A stretch of 20,976 nucleotides of DNA from CAYMYN01 sp964394665 (GCA_964394665.1 CAYMYN010000053.1:1-20976), one strand, 5' to 3'. Positions 13,357 through 20,976 are shown, counted from the first letter of the stretch. Numbers and translations are program-made. The notes: a model not told the origin generated them from the letters alone.

Positions 13357-14748
13357 ATGAATCGCGAACGACGTGAAACCGACGTGCGCGTGGGAGGTCT
13401 CTCCCTGTGGGCCAAGTTCGTGGCATCGACCAGCGTGGCCCTCGCGGTGGTGATGGCGGTGGGGGGGATCCTGCTCTACAACGCGGCCCGCCACGTGGCC
13501 GAGACGCACCGCGTCGAGGCGCTCGAGGGCGCGGTCGACCTGACCGCCCGGGAGCTCGGCGCGGAGCGCATGCGCCAGGTGTCCGAGGTCGCGCGCGAGG
13601 TGCCCGGCACCAAGACCCTGCGCTTCGACGTCGAGGTCGGACCGCCGGAGGCGCGCCAACGCGCCTGGCTCTACCAACAACGCGCCGCGGACGGGAGCGC
13701 CGGCACGCGCCTGCTCGTGCCCCTCGACCGCGGCGAGGCCGGCCGCAGCCTCCTGGGCCTGATCGTGGGGGTGACCTTCTTCGTCCTGCTGGCGGGCGTG
13801 ATCGTGGCCTACGTCGTCGCCACCCAGGTCGCCCGGCCCCTCGAACGCATCATCGAGGACGTGCGTCAGGTGGCCCACGGCAATCTGCAGCACCGAATCC
13901 GCGTCAGCGGCGGTGGCGAGGTCGCCCTGCTCGCGCGGGCCCTCGATCGCATGACGCGCGAGCTGATCGAAGCCCAGGACGCGCAGGTCGAGCTGGGCGT
14001 GCGCGAGCGCGAGATCGAGGTCGCGTCCGAGGTGCGCGAGGCCCTGCTGCCCCAGTCGACGCCCGCCGTGCCCGGTTACGACCTGGGCGCGCTGCACGTC
14101 GCCAGCCCCCAACCGGGGGGCGACTTCCACGACTTCGTGACCCTCGCCGATGGCCGCGTGCGCCTCTTGGTGTGCGGCGTCAGCGGCGAGGGCGTGCCCG
14201 CCGCGCTGGTCGGCGCCACCGCCCGCGCCTACCTGCGCGCCGAGCTGGCGCGGCCCGCGGACAGCGTCGAGGTCCTGCGCCGCGTGAACGCGGAGCTGGC
14301 CCGCGACGTGCGGCGCGGGATGGCCGTCACGGCCCTGGTCGTGACCTTGGATCCCGCCGCGCACCGCGCGAGCGTCGTCTGCGCCGGCCACAAGGTGCCC
14401 CTGCTGCGTTACGTGGCCGCCGAGCGCAAGCTGCGCCTCGTGCACCCCGAAGGCATCGCGTTGGCCTTCGACAAGGGTCCGGTGTTCGACCGCGCGCTGA
14501 CCGTGGCCGAGGTCGAGCTCGAGCCCGGCGATCGCCTGGTGCTGGCCAACGAGGGCGCGCTGAAGGTGCAGGACGCCGAGGGCGTCGAGTTGGGCGAGAA
14601 GGAGTTCTACCGCGCGGTCCTGCGCGCCGCCGGGGGCGCGACCACGGCGCTGCTCGGCGCGCTGCAAGCGGCCTTCGAGACCCACGCCCAGGAGACCGAC
14701 TTCACCAGCGACATCTCGATCGTGAGCGTGGCGCGCCGCGCCTCCTGA
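13357..14748 (+). CDS. Membrane HAMP / SpoIIE-type PP2C phosphatase-like protein with altered catalytic residues
   Basis: The 463-residue product resembles RsbU/SpoIIE-type regulators that dephosphorylate anti-sigma-factor antagonists. Layout: membrane helix 18-41, a short outer domain (about 42-130), a second helix 132-156, HAMP 157-209 (VARPLERI...GNLQHRI), a coiled linker, and a PP2C domain (about 220-460). Conserved parts are PGGDFHDF (253-260, Asp256), SGEGVPAAL (276-284), the AGH-x-PLL motif and Asp452 in SDISIV. The usual GD-V-SG-KG Asp is Gly274, the usual TDG is NEG (Glu399), and the final DD is SD. It may be weakly active or a pseudophosphatase; the residue mapping is mine and not computed. 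No anti-sigma partner gene is nearby. No clear Shine-Dalgarno precedes ATG 13357. Confidence 0.85.
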   Translation: MNRERRETDVRVGGLSLWAKFVASTSVALAVVMAVGGILLYNAARHVAETHRVEALEGAVDLTARELGAERMRQVSEVAREVPGTKTLRFDVEVGPPEARQRAWLYQQRAADGSAGTRLLVPLDRGEAGRSLLGLIVGVTFFVLLAGVIVAYVVATQVARPLERIIEDVRQVAHGNLQHRIRVSGGGEVALLARALDRMTRELIEAQDAQVELGVREREIEVASEVREALLPQSTPAVPGYDLGALHVASPQPGGDFHDFVTLADGRVRLLVCGVSGEGVPAALVGATARAYLRAELARPADSVEVLRRVNAELARDVRRGMAVTALVVTLDPAAHRASVVCAGHKVPLLRYVAAERKLRLVHPEGIALAFDKGPVFDRALTVAEVELEPGDRLVLANEGALKVQDAEGVELGEKEFYRAVLRAAGGATTALLGALQAAFETHAQETDFTSDISIVSVARRAS

Positions 14749-14801
14749 AAGGCCGAGAGACAATCGAGCAGACCCGGAGCAGACCATCCAGACGGCCTCT
14801 C

Positions 14802-14811
14802 AGAACGTTCT
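14802..14811. promoter_or_regulatory. Perfect palindrome AGAACGTTCT before the mazG-like gene
   Basis: A 10-bp perfect palindrome lies in the 103-bp gap between the phosphatase-like gene and the MazG-like gene. It is nested in a wider inverted repeat CCAGA (14788-14792) and TCTGG (14811-14815). Just downstream, ACGGCCG (14816-14822) pairs with CGGCCGT (14829-14835). The gap is visibly less GC-rich than its surroundings. It could be an operator, but no known consensus is claimed. Confidence 0.3.
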
Positions 14812-14851
14812 CTGGACGGCCGACAAGCCGGCCGTACCGAGTGTGTCCGCC

Positions 14852-15136
14852 ATGCGCATCACCGAGTTCCAGAAGCTGATCGAGGACATCTACTACGAGC
14901 GCGACGCCGCCCGTGGCCTCGCCGGGACCCACATGTGGTTCTGCGAGGAGGTCGGCGAGCTGACCCGCGCCCTGCGCCGCGACCGGCGCGAGGAGCTCGA
15001 GGGCGAGTTCGCCGACGTGTTCGCCTGGCTCGCGACCCTGGCCTCGATCGCGGGGATCGACCTCGAGGACGCCGCGCGGAAGAAGTACGCCGCCGGTTGC
15101 CCGCGCTGCAAGGGCACGCCCTGCGCGTGCGGGTGA
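14852..15136 (+). CDS. MazG-like nucleotide pyrophosphohydrolase with C-terminal cysteine motif
   Basis: Small all-alpha NTP pyrophosphohydrolase of the MazG superfamily, which hydrolyses (d)NTPs to monophosphates and pyrophosphate; the true substrate is unknown. The 94-residue product shows the metal-binding pattern E-x2-E (Glu33, Glu36 in CEEVGEL) followed by E-x2-D (Glu52, Asp55 in EFADVFAWL). It ends in CPRCKGTPCACG, with Cys83, Cys86, Cys91 and Cys93 in a zinc-knuckle-like arrangement. I chose ATG 14852 because MRITEFQKLI matches the family start; a GTG at 14843 would add three residues. The stop lies four bases before priA, so the pair is probably co-transcribed. Confidence 0.85.
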   Translation: MRITEFQKLIEDIYYERDAARGLAGTHMWFCEEVGELTRALRRDRREELEGEFADVFAWLATLASIAGIDLEDAARKKYAAGCPRCKGTPCACG

Positions 15137-15140
15137 GGCC

Positions 15141-17525
15141 ATGGCGGCGCCCCGTCCTTCGCCCGGCGAACGCGCAGCGCCCGCGCGTGCCGTGACCGGC
15201 TCGCTCTTCCCCGGCGCGCAGGAGGCCCCGCCGCGCCCCGCGCCCGAGCGTCCCGCGCCCAGGCCCAGCGCCGCACCTGCGGCGGCGCAACCGGTGCGGG
15301 GGGCCTTCGCCGAGGTGGCCCTCGACCGGCCCCTGCGCTGTGAGTTCACCTACCGCGTGCCGCCGGCCCTCGAGGCGCTGGCGCGTCCGGGCGCGCGGGT
15401 CGTCGTGCCCTTCGGGCCGCGCCGCGAGGTCGGCGTGATCGTGGGACGCTCGGGCGAGGCACGCCTCGACCCGCGCCGCACGCGGGACGTCGAGCGCGTG
15501 CTCGACGCCGAACCCGTCGTCGATGCCGCGCTGCTCGAGCTGACGCGTTGGATGGCGGCGCGTTACGCCTGCTCCTGGGGCGAGGCCCTGGCCGCGCTGC
15601 TGCCGGCGGCGATGAAGCGCGAGAGCGCGCGGCGCGTCGTGCTCTCGATCCGCGCCGTCCAGGGCATCGGCGCGGCCGAGCTGCGCGAGCTCGAGGAGCG
15701 CTTCGAGAAGCAGCACCGCCTGCTGCGCACCCTGGTCGAGCTCGGCGAGCCGATCGAGTTGCGCGAGCTGCTCGGGCGCCTGAACCTCTCCGACGCGCCG
15801 GCGCGCAGCTTGGAGCGCCGCGGTTGGGTCACGATCGAGCGGGTGGCCGTGGTCCGCGACCCCCTCGATGGTCCCGTGCCGGAGCGCGTGCGCCCCGAGC
15901 GCCTGACCGAGGCCCAGGAGTCGGCCGTGCGCGAGCTGTGCGAGCCGCTCGCCGCCCGCCGCGCGGCCCAGTTCCTGTTGCAGGGCGTGACCGGCAGCGG
16001 CAAGACCGAGGTCTACCTACGCCTGATCGAGCGCGCCCTCGAGCTGGGTCGCGGCGCGATCGTGCTCGTGCCCGAGATCGCGCTCACGCCGCAGACGGTC
16101 GGTTGGTTCCGCGCGCGCTTCGGGGCGGTGGCGGTGCTGCACAGCCGCATGAGCGACGGCCAGCGCCTGGACGCCTGGACGCGCCTGGCGCGCGGCGAGA
16201 TCCGCGTCGTGGTCGGCGCGCGTTCGGCGATCTTCGCCCCCGTGCCCGACCTGGGCGTGATCGTGGTCGACGAGGAGCACGAGCCTTCGTTCAAGCAGGG
16301 CACGGCGCCGCGCTACCACGCGCGCGAGGTGGCCCTGCGGCGCGCCGAGCTCGCGCACGCGGTCTGCGTCCTGGGCTCGGCCACGCCCTCGCTCGAGAGT
16401 TGGAGCGCCGCCCGCGCGGGTGCGCTGACGCGCCTGGTCCTGCCGGCGCGCGTCGCGGGTCAGGCGCTGCCGCGCGTCGAGGTCGTCGACCTGCGCGGCG
16501 AGAAAGCCGAGGGCGGCGGCCCGGTGTTGTTCTCCGCTCGCCTGCGAGCCCTCCTGCAGCGCGCCCACGAACGGGGCGAACAAGCGATCCTGTTCCAGAA
16601 CCGCCGCGGCTTCGCGCCGGTGCTGTGGTGTCGCGCGTGCAGCCGCACGGTGAGTTGCGCCCACTGCGACGTGGCCCTGACCTTCCATCGGCGTATCGGG
16701 CGCGCCGTGTGCCACACCTGCTGCGAGGAGTCGCCCCCGCCGCGCGCCTGTCCGACCTGCAGCGCGCCGGCGCTGCGATTCCTGGGCCTGGGCAGCGAGC
16801 GGGTCGAAGAAGCGTTGCGCGAGCTGCTCCCGACCGCGCGCGTGGCGCGCATGGACTCGGACACGATGTTGCGGCGCGAGGACTACGAGCGCACCCTCGA
16901 CGCCTTCGGGCGCGGGGAGCTCGACGTGCTCGTGGGCACGCAGATGATCGCCAAGGGCCTCGACTTCCCGCGCGTCACGGTGGTGGGCGTGATCTCTGCC
17001 GACAGCGCCCTGCACCTGCCCGACTTCCGCGCCGCCGAGCGCACCTTCCAGCTCCTCTCGCAGGTCGCCGGCCGCGCCGGCCGGGGCGAGCTCGCGGGCG
17101 AGATCGTGGTGCAGACCCAGGCCCCCGAGCACCCCGCGATCCGCCTCGCCGCGACCCACGACTTCGAGGCCTTCGCGGCCCGCGAGGACCTCCTGCGCGC
17201 CGAGCTGGGCTATCCGCCCCACGGTCGGCTGGTGCGGGCCGTCCTCGAGGACGAGGAGGAAGAGCGCGTGCTCGCCGCGGGCGACGAGCTGGCCGCCGAG
17301 CTGCGCCCGCTGCTCGCCGGCACGCCGCTGGGCCTGCTCGGCCCGGCCCCGGCACCCCTGGCCCGCGTGCGCGGCCGCCACCGCCGCCACCTGCTCCTGA
17401 AGTCGCCCCCCGGCGCCGCCTCGGGGACGGCCCTCGACGCGGCCCTCGAACACCTGTGCGCCTTCAGCGCCCAACGCGCCCGCCCCCGCATCTCGATCGA
17501 CGTCGACCCGGTCTCGATGCTCTGA
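15141..17525 (+). CDS. priA: Primosomal protein N' (replication restart helicase PriA)
   Basis: 3'-to-5' helicase that recognises stalled forks and reloads the replisome. The product has 794 residues. The first 53 or so are a Pro/Ala-rich extension; the 3'-binding domain then begins near AFAEVALDRPLRCEFTYRVP. Walker A is GVTGSGKTE (282-290), the DEEH box is at 377-380, and the helicase motifs GLDFPR and QVAGRAGRGE follow. Eight zinc-binding cysteines are present (Cys497, 500, 506, 509, 524, 527, 537, 540), as expected for PriA. ATG 15141 lies four bases after the MazG-like gene, with GTGAGG close upstream. An internal start nearer the core cannot be excluded. The gene converges on the next one with 16 bases between the stops. 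Confidence 0.96.
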   Translation: MAAPRPSPGERAAPARAVTGSLFPGAQEAPPRPAPERPAPRPSAAPAAAQPVRGAFAEVALDRPLRCEFTYRVPPALEALARPGARVVVPFGPRREVGVIVGRSGEARLDPRRTRDVERVLDAEPVVDAALLELTRWMAARYACSWGEALAALLPAAMKRESARRVVLSIRAVQGIGAAELRELEERFEKQHRLLRTLVELGEPIELRELLGRLNLSDAPARSLERRGWVTIERVAVVRDPLDGPVPERVRPERLTEAQESAVRELCEPLAARRAAQFLLQGVTGSGKTEVYLRLIERALELGRGAIVLVPEIALTPQTVGWFRARFGAVAVLHSRMSDGQRLDAWTRLARGEIRVVVGARSAIFAPVPDLGVIVVDEEHEPSFKQGTAPRYHAREVALRRAELAHAVCVLGSATPSLESWSAARAGALTRLVLPARVAGQALPRVEVVDLRGEKAEGGGPVLFSARLRALLQRAHERGEQAILFQNRRGFAPVLWCRACSRTVSCAHCDVALTFHRRIGRAVCHTCCEESPPPRACPTCSAPALRFLGLGSERVEEALRELLPTARVARMDSDTMLRREDYERTLDAFGRGELDVLVGTQMIAKGLDFPRVTVVGVISADSALHLPDFRAAERTFQLLSQVAGRAGRGELAGEIVVQTQAPEHPAIRLAATHDFEAFAAREDLLRAELGYPPHGRLVRAVLEDEEEERVLAAGDELAAELRPLLAGTPLGLLGPAPAPLARVRGRHRRHLLLKSPPGAASGTALDAALEHLCAFSAQRARPRISIDVDPVSML

Positions 17526-17541
17526 AGCCCGGGCCGGGAGC

Positions 17542-18450
17542 TCACTCGGGCGGGCGTCGGCGGGCGACCTCGGTCTCGACGAAGCGCGTCAGGGCGTGGG
17601 CGCCCGGATCGAGGCCCAGGGCGCGCAGGCGCGCGAGGGCGTCGGCGGCGGAGAGACCCTCCTCCAACGCCAGGTGGATCGCGAGCAGGGCCACGGCTCG
17701 CCGGCCGGTGCCGGAGAAGACGTACACCGGACGCGGGGCCGCCGCGAGCTGGAGGCGTAAACGGTCCACGCTGGCCGGCTGCAGCACGGCGCGCGAGATC
17801 GGGGCGCGCAGATGGGAGAGCGCCTCGGCCCGGGCCCAACTGCCGAGCACGTTGGGGGAGAGCGTCTGACCGGGCTCGCCCTCCTCGCGCAGGTCGAGCA
17901 GGGCGCGGAAGCCCTGGCGCGCCAGGCGCGCGAGCCCACGTTTGTCGGGGGCCGGGCCGACGTGCAGATCGGAGGCGACGCGCGTCGCGGCCAGGGGTGC
18001 GCCGGCGGGCTCGGGTCCGTGGCCGCGGCTCGGCTCGGGGGCGGGGCCGAGGGCCACGATCCGCACCGCGAGCTGGTGGCCGGCGCGGCACAGGACCGCC
18101 AGGTCGCCCGTCAGGCGGCCGATGCGGTTGACCTCCGGGGGCAAGGAGGGGCGGCCGGGGTCCTCTTCGGCGCTCGGCGGCAGGTAGAGGCAGAGCGAGC
18201 TGTCGGCGGGCCACCAGGCGAGTTCGCCGGCTTGGGGCGCGCGGCCGGGCTCGGGGTCGAGCCAGATCGGGAGGGCGCGCTCGCGCCGTCCGGCCCAGGC
18301 CCCGCGCCAGCGGCGGAGTTGGAGCTCCAGGGGCAAGTGGCGCGCGACCTCGCGGCCGCTGGGCGTGTCGAACAGCTCCCCGCTCCAGGTGCGGCCCAGG
18401 GCTTCGAAGCGGATCGGAAGCGTCGCTGCGGTCGTGGCGATGCCGGGCAT
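17542..18450 (-). CDS. Cyclophilin-like domain fused to a phosphatase-like domain with Cys-to-Ser P-loop
   Basis: A 302-residue protein of unknown role. Residues about 11-120 fit the small cyclophilin-like fold family (PF04126 type): FDTPSGREVARHLPLELQLRRW, then GELAWWPADSSLCLYL and a closing NRIGRLTGDL. Residues about 159-280 look like a DUF442 or dual-specificity-phosphatase-type domain beginning SDLHVGPAPDKRGLARLARQ. Where such domains have a C-x-[ST]-G-x-R loop preceded by His, this one reads VFSGTGRRA, so Phe245 and Ser246 replace His and Cys. Activity is therefore doubtful. ATG 18450 has GGAG six bases upstream; a GTG at 18498, with AAGGGA upstream, would add 16 residues. It follows carA and probably shares its transcript. 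Domain calls are by eye. Confidence 0.75.
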   Translation of the reverse strand: MPGIATTAATLPIRFEALGRTWSGELFDTPSGREVARHLPLELQLRRWRGAWAGRRERALPIWLDPEPGRAPQAGELAWWPADSSLCLYLPPSAEEDPGRPSLPPEVNRIGRLTGDLAVLCRAGHQLAVRIVALGPAPEPSRGHGPEPAGAPLAATRVASDLHVGPAPDKRGLARLARQGFRALLDLREEGEPGQTLSPNVLGSWARAEALSHLRAPISRAVLQPASVDRLRLQLAAAPRPVYVFSGTGRRAVALLAIHLALEEGLSAADALARLRALGLDPGAHALTRFVETEVARRRPPE

Positions 18451-18514
18451 GGGACTCTCCCGTGGGACGATCGGCTCCGAGGGGCTGACGGCAGCCACCC
18501 CGGTCCCTTGCGAG

Positions 18515-19663
18515 TCAGGGGCGCGGAGCGCTGGCGCCGGCGCGGGAGCGCTCCACGGTCCCGTGGAAGCGGCGGAACAGGTGCGCCGAGTCGAGCGGGC
18601 CGGGGGCGGCCTCGGGGTGGTACTGCACGCTGAAGACCGGCAGGGTGCGGTGGCGCATGCCTTCGACGGTCTGGTCGTTGAGGTTGACGTGGGTCAGCTC
18701 GAGGTCCTTCGGCAGGCTGTCCGCCAGCACCGCGAAGGAGTGGTTCTGGGAGGTGATCTCGACCCGGCCCGTCAGCAGGTCGCGCACCGGGTGGTTCGCG
18801 CCGTGGTGGCCGAAGGGCATCTTCTCGGTCTTGGCGCCGAGCACGATCGAGAGGATCTGATGCCCCAGGCAGATGCCGAAGATCGGCACCTTGCCGACGA
18901 GATCGCTGACCGCGTCGATGGCGGGCTTCACGGCGGCGGGATCGCCCGGGCCGTTGGAGAGGAACACGCCGTCGGGCTCGAGGGCCAGCACCTCGGCCGC
19001 GCTCGCGCCCGCGGGGACCACCGTCACGTCGAAGCCAGCGTGCACCAGGCTGCGCAGGATGTTGCGCTTGGCGCCGTAGTCGTAGGCCACGCAGCGCAGG
19101 CGCGGACCTTCGTGGGGACGGACGAGGGCGGGGTAGGACGCGTCGAGGTCCGCGTCCCAGGCGTAGGGCGCGGCGCAGGTCACCTCGGCGGCCAGGTTGC
19201 GGCCGTCGGTCGAGCGCGCGGCGCGGGCGCGGGCGACGAGCTCCTCCGGCGTGCCGCCCTTGGTCGTCACGACACAGCGCAGGGAGCCCTCGGTGCGCGT
19301 CATCTTGGTCAGGCGGCGCGTGTCGACGCCCTCGATCCCGACCACGCCCTGGGCCCGCAGCCAGTCGGGCAGCGAGGCCGTGGCGCGGTGGCTGGAGGGG
19401 ATCTGGGACATCTCCTTCATCACGAAGGCCTCGGCCCAAGCCCGGGTGCTCTCGGAGTCCTCCTCGGCCACGCCGTAGTTGCCGATCTGCGGGTAGGTCA
19501 TCACGACCACCTGACCGGCGTAGGAGGGGTCCGTGAGGATCTCCTGGTAGCCGGTCATGGCGGTGTTGAAGACCAGGTCGCCGGAGGCCTCGCCCTCGGC
19601 GCCCACCGAACGACCTTCCAACACCGTCCCGTTCTCGACCGCGATCCAGGCCCTTGCGCTCAT
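18515..19663 (-). CDS. carA: Carbamoyl-phosphate synthase small subunit
   Basis: Glutamine-hydrolysing subunit that passes ammonia to CarB for carbamoyl phosphate, used for pyrimidines and arginine. The product has 382 residues, the normal size. The N-terminal domain shows FNTAMTGYQEILTDPSYAGQ (32-51) and GNYG (61-64). The class I amidotransferase domain has the nucleophile Cys265 in FGICLGHQIL and the His349/Glu351 pair in SVQYHPEAAPGPLDS. ATG at 19663 is preceded on the minus strand by GGAGG at ten bases. carB is not in the window. A GC-rich hairpin lies in the leader. The cyclophilin-like fusion gene follows on the same strand. Confidence 0.96.
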   Translation of the reverse strand: MSARAWIAVENGTVLEGRSVGAEGEASGDLVFNTAMTGYQEILTDPSYAGQVVVMTYPQIGNYGVAEEDSESTRAWAEAFVMKEMSQIPSSHRATASLPDWLRAQGVVGIEGVDTRRLTKMTRTEGSLRCVVTTKGGTPEELVARARAARSTDGRNLAAEVTCAAPYAWDADLDASYPALVRPHEGPRLRCVAYDYGAKRNILRSLVHAGFDVTVVPAGASAAEVLALEPDGVFLSNGPGDPAAVKPAIDAVSDLVGKVPIFGICLGHQILSIVLGAKTEKMPFGHHGANHPVRDLLTGRVEITSQNHSFAVLADSLPKDLELTHVNLNDQTVEGMRHRTLPVFSVQYHPEAAPGPLDSAHLFRRFHGTVERSRAGASAPRP

Positions 19664-19692
19664 TCTCGACGTGCCTCCGGCGACTCCAGGCT

Positions 19693-19720
19693 GCGCGCCG
19701 CCGCAACTCCGGCGGCGCGC
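19693..19720 (-). promoter_or_regulatory. Perfect hairpin in the carA leader
   Basis: GCGCGCCGCCG (19693-19703) and CGGCGGCGCGC (19710-19720) form a perfect 11-bp stem with a 6-base loop. On the minus strand it ends 29 bases before the carA ATG, upstream of its GGAGG site. A weak -10-like TACACT (minus strand, 19731-19736) lies just upstream, but without a recognisable -35. There is no T tract on the carA strand and no PyrR-type conserved loop that I can identify. It could be a leader structure affecting carA expression, or simply GC-rich sequence. The rest of the 211-bp gap (19664-19874) holds another GC-only hairpin (19845-19863) just past the stop of the upstream gene and nothing else I recognise. 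Confidence 0.35.
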
Positions 19721-19874
19721 GCGGCGGACCAGTGTAGCGGAGAGGCGGCGCGCCGGCCCCGGTCCGTCCGGGGGCGAGCGCGGTTCGGCCGCCCGGCCCG
19801 GGCGCCGACCCCCGCGGTCCTCCCCCGCGTCCGCGCGCGAGCCTCGCCCCGGCCGCTGGGGCGGCGACCGCGGC

Positions 19875-20976
19875 TCACCGCCGTTCGAACACGAACAGCA
19901 GGTTGTCCCGCGCGTCGAGCCGATTGCGCCCCGAGATGTGCACCAGGTGGGCTCCGCGCAGCACGGGCTCGGGGTCCACGAGCGCCTGGAACTTCTTGCG
20001 GAAGCCCTCGCGGCGCCAGCCCAGGAGGTAGAAGACGCGCCGGTACGGGGTCTCGTCGAGCGAGCCTGACCCGTCCATGTGCGCCACGCGCAGGTTGGAC
20101 GGCAGCTCGCGCGGGAAACTTGCCGGGCTGTGGCTGTAGACCAACGTCGGCGCGCCCATCGCGAGTTGCTCGACGTCGTGCACCGCGCGCCGGTAGTCGA
20201 AGCGGTCCTGGTCGATCAGCACGTTCGAGACGAAGGTCGGGAAGGTGAACGCGACGGCGCCGGCCACGACCAGCGCGAGCACTCCCGCCGCGAGGCGGGT
20301 GCCGCCCAAGGCCGCCCCGAGGCGTTCGAGCGCGTCGCCGAACAACAGGTACGTCAGCGGCAGGAGGCTCAGCAGGTAGTCCGGCCGGAACAACGTGGGC
20401 CGCACGGTCACCCCGGCGAAGCACAGCGCCAGGGCGGCCGCATAGGGCAGGTAGAGCCACAGGCGCAGCGTGCCGCGCAGGGCCAGGAGCGCGAAGGCGA
20501 TCGCGAGGAAGAGCAGCCCGTTGAAGTTGAAGACCAGGCTGGCAAGGAAGGAGAGCGCCGAGGTGCTCATCACGTAGTCCCCGGGCATCAGCTCGGCGTT
20601 GCGCCCGCGCGCCACGAGGAACAGGGCGGTGTTCAGCACCGGCGGCGCCGCGAACAACACGTTGGCGCCCAGCACGCCCAGGCGTTCGCCGCCCGTCAGT
20701 CGCGGCGCGATGCGCAGCAGGAACACGACCCCGCAGACGAACACGGACAACGCGCCCGAGGCGTGGATCGTGAACGGGATCCAGATCAGGGCGCTGATCC
20801 CGAGCGCGCCCAGCAGGCGCGGCGCGCGCGCGCGCGGCAGCTCGGCGCGCTCGGCCCAGGCGAGCACCGCGGCCAGGGACAGGGCGCTGGCGAAGATCAG
20901 CGCCGCGTAGAAGCGGATGTAGGAGCCGTGGTACTGGAGCAATGGGCTCGTGGCCCCGATGGCCGCCACGGCGAGG
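19875..20976 (-). CDS. Polytopic membrane protein, glycosyltransferase-C (PMT/GT39-like), 5' end outside window
   Basis: The last 367 or so residues of a larger minus-strand gene; the N-terminal part, where the catalytic first loop would be, is missing. The visible part has about eight hydrophobic helices. It begins with TSPLLQYHGSYIRFYAALIF, which resembles the stretch after the first loop of polyprenyl-phosphate-sugar glycosyltransferases. It ends in a soluble domain of about 110 residues starting DRFDYRRAVHDVEQLAMGAP and finishing with LLFVFERR. That layout fits membrane glycosyltransferases of the ArnT/PMT type that decorate lipids or proteins. A GTG at 20969 could serve as a start but is more likely internal. 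The family assignment is tentative. Confidence 0.6.
   Translation of the reverse strand, partial: LAVAAIGATSPLLQYHGSYIRFYAALIFASALSLAAVLAWAERAELPRARAPRLLGALGISALIWIPFTIHASGALSVFVCGVVFLLRIAPRLTGGERLGVLGANVLFAAPPVLNTALFLVARGRNAELMPGDYVMSTSALSFLASLVFNFNGLLFLAIAFALLALRGTLRLWLYLPYAAALALCFAGVTVRPTLFRPDYLLSLLPLTYLLFGDALERLGAALGGTRLAAGVLALVVAGAVAFTFPTFVSNVLIDQDRFDYRRAVHDVEQLAMGAPTLVYSHSPASFPRELPSNLRVAHMDGSGSLDETPYRRVFYLLGWRREGFRKKFQALVDPEPVLRGAHLVHISGRNRLDARDNLLFVFERR

Noticed and set aside
13357..14748. Assignment as rsbU
   Set aside because: The domain type is similar, but key catalytic residues differ and no RsbV, RsbW or sigma-factor gene is nearby, so a specific name is not justified.
15548..17869. 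773-codon plus-strand frame overlapping priA
   Set aside because: It is an Arg/Ala/Gly-rich out-of-frame reading of priA with no motifs, while PriA itself has its helicase boxes and zinc cysteines.

Overview
This window comes from a very GC-rich bacterial chromosome, in which nearly every third codon position in the genes is G or C. It holds 18 protein genes, two of them cut by the window edges. Almost all are housekeeping genes. I see no tRNA, rRNA, mobile element or CRISPR array. The order tpiA-secG-(pyrE)-yicC-gmk-coaC/coaB, the split coaC and coaB genes, and the style of the MazG-like protein recall Planctomycetota. That placement is an inference from gene order, not a tested one. A 10-N scaffold gap (5339-5348) shows that this is a draft assembly.

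Layout. Positions 2-55 are the tail of an unidentified upstream gene. A recognisable sigma-70-type promoter (155-184) then leads into a tightly packed plus-strand run: aroF (shikimate entry), tpiA (glycolysis), secG (protein export), pyrE (pyrimidines), yicC (RNase family), gmk (GMP kinase), and coaC and coaB (coenzyme A). Many neighbours overlap by 4 bp (GTGA, ATGA, TTGA), which suggests translational coupling. After a 206-bp gap come ftsK and, overlapping it by 8 bp, a 726-residue partner gene. Two hairpins (10725-10791) separate this pair from rimO, pgsA and pgpA (S12 methylthiolation and phosphatidylglycerol synthesis). Next are a membrane-bound HAMP/SpoIIE-type phosphatase-like protein, a small MazG-like pyrophosphohydrolase and priA (replication restart). 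The minus strand then carries carA, followed by a cyclophilin-like/phosphatase-like fusion gene that converges on priA, and further upstream a truncated polytopic membrane protein of glycosyltransferase-C type.

The most unusual item is the gene directly after ftsK (8543-10723). It has an FtsK-like four-helix membrane domain at the N-terminus, a long Pro/Ala and Asp/Glu linker, and a C-terminal winged helix. That winged helix aligns without gaps to the gamma domain of the neighbouring FtsK, but there is no ATPase motor between them. It looks like a motorless FtsK paralogue, and its linker contains a QMDLF peptide resembling a sliding-clamp-binding motif. Two other proteins look like catalytically altered phosphatases. 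One is the SpoIIE-type protein, in which an expected metal-binding Asp is Gly. The other is the carA-linked fusion, in which the P-loop Cys is Ser.
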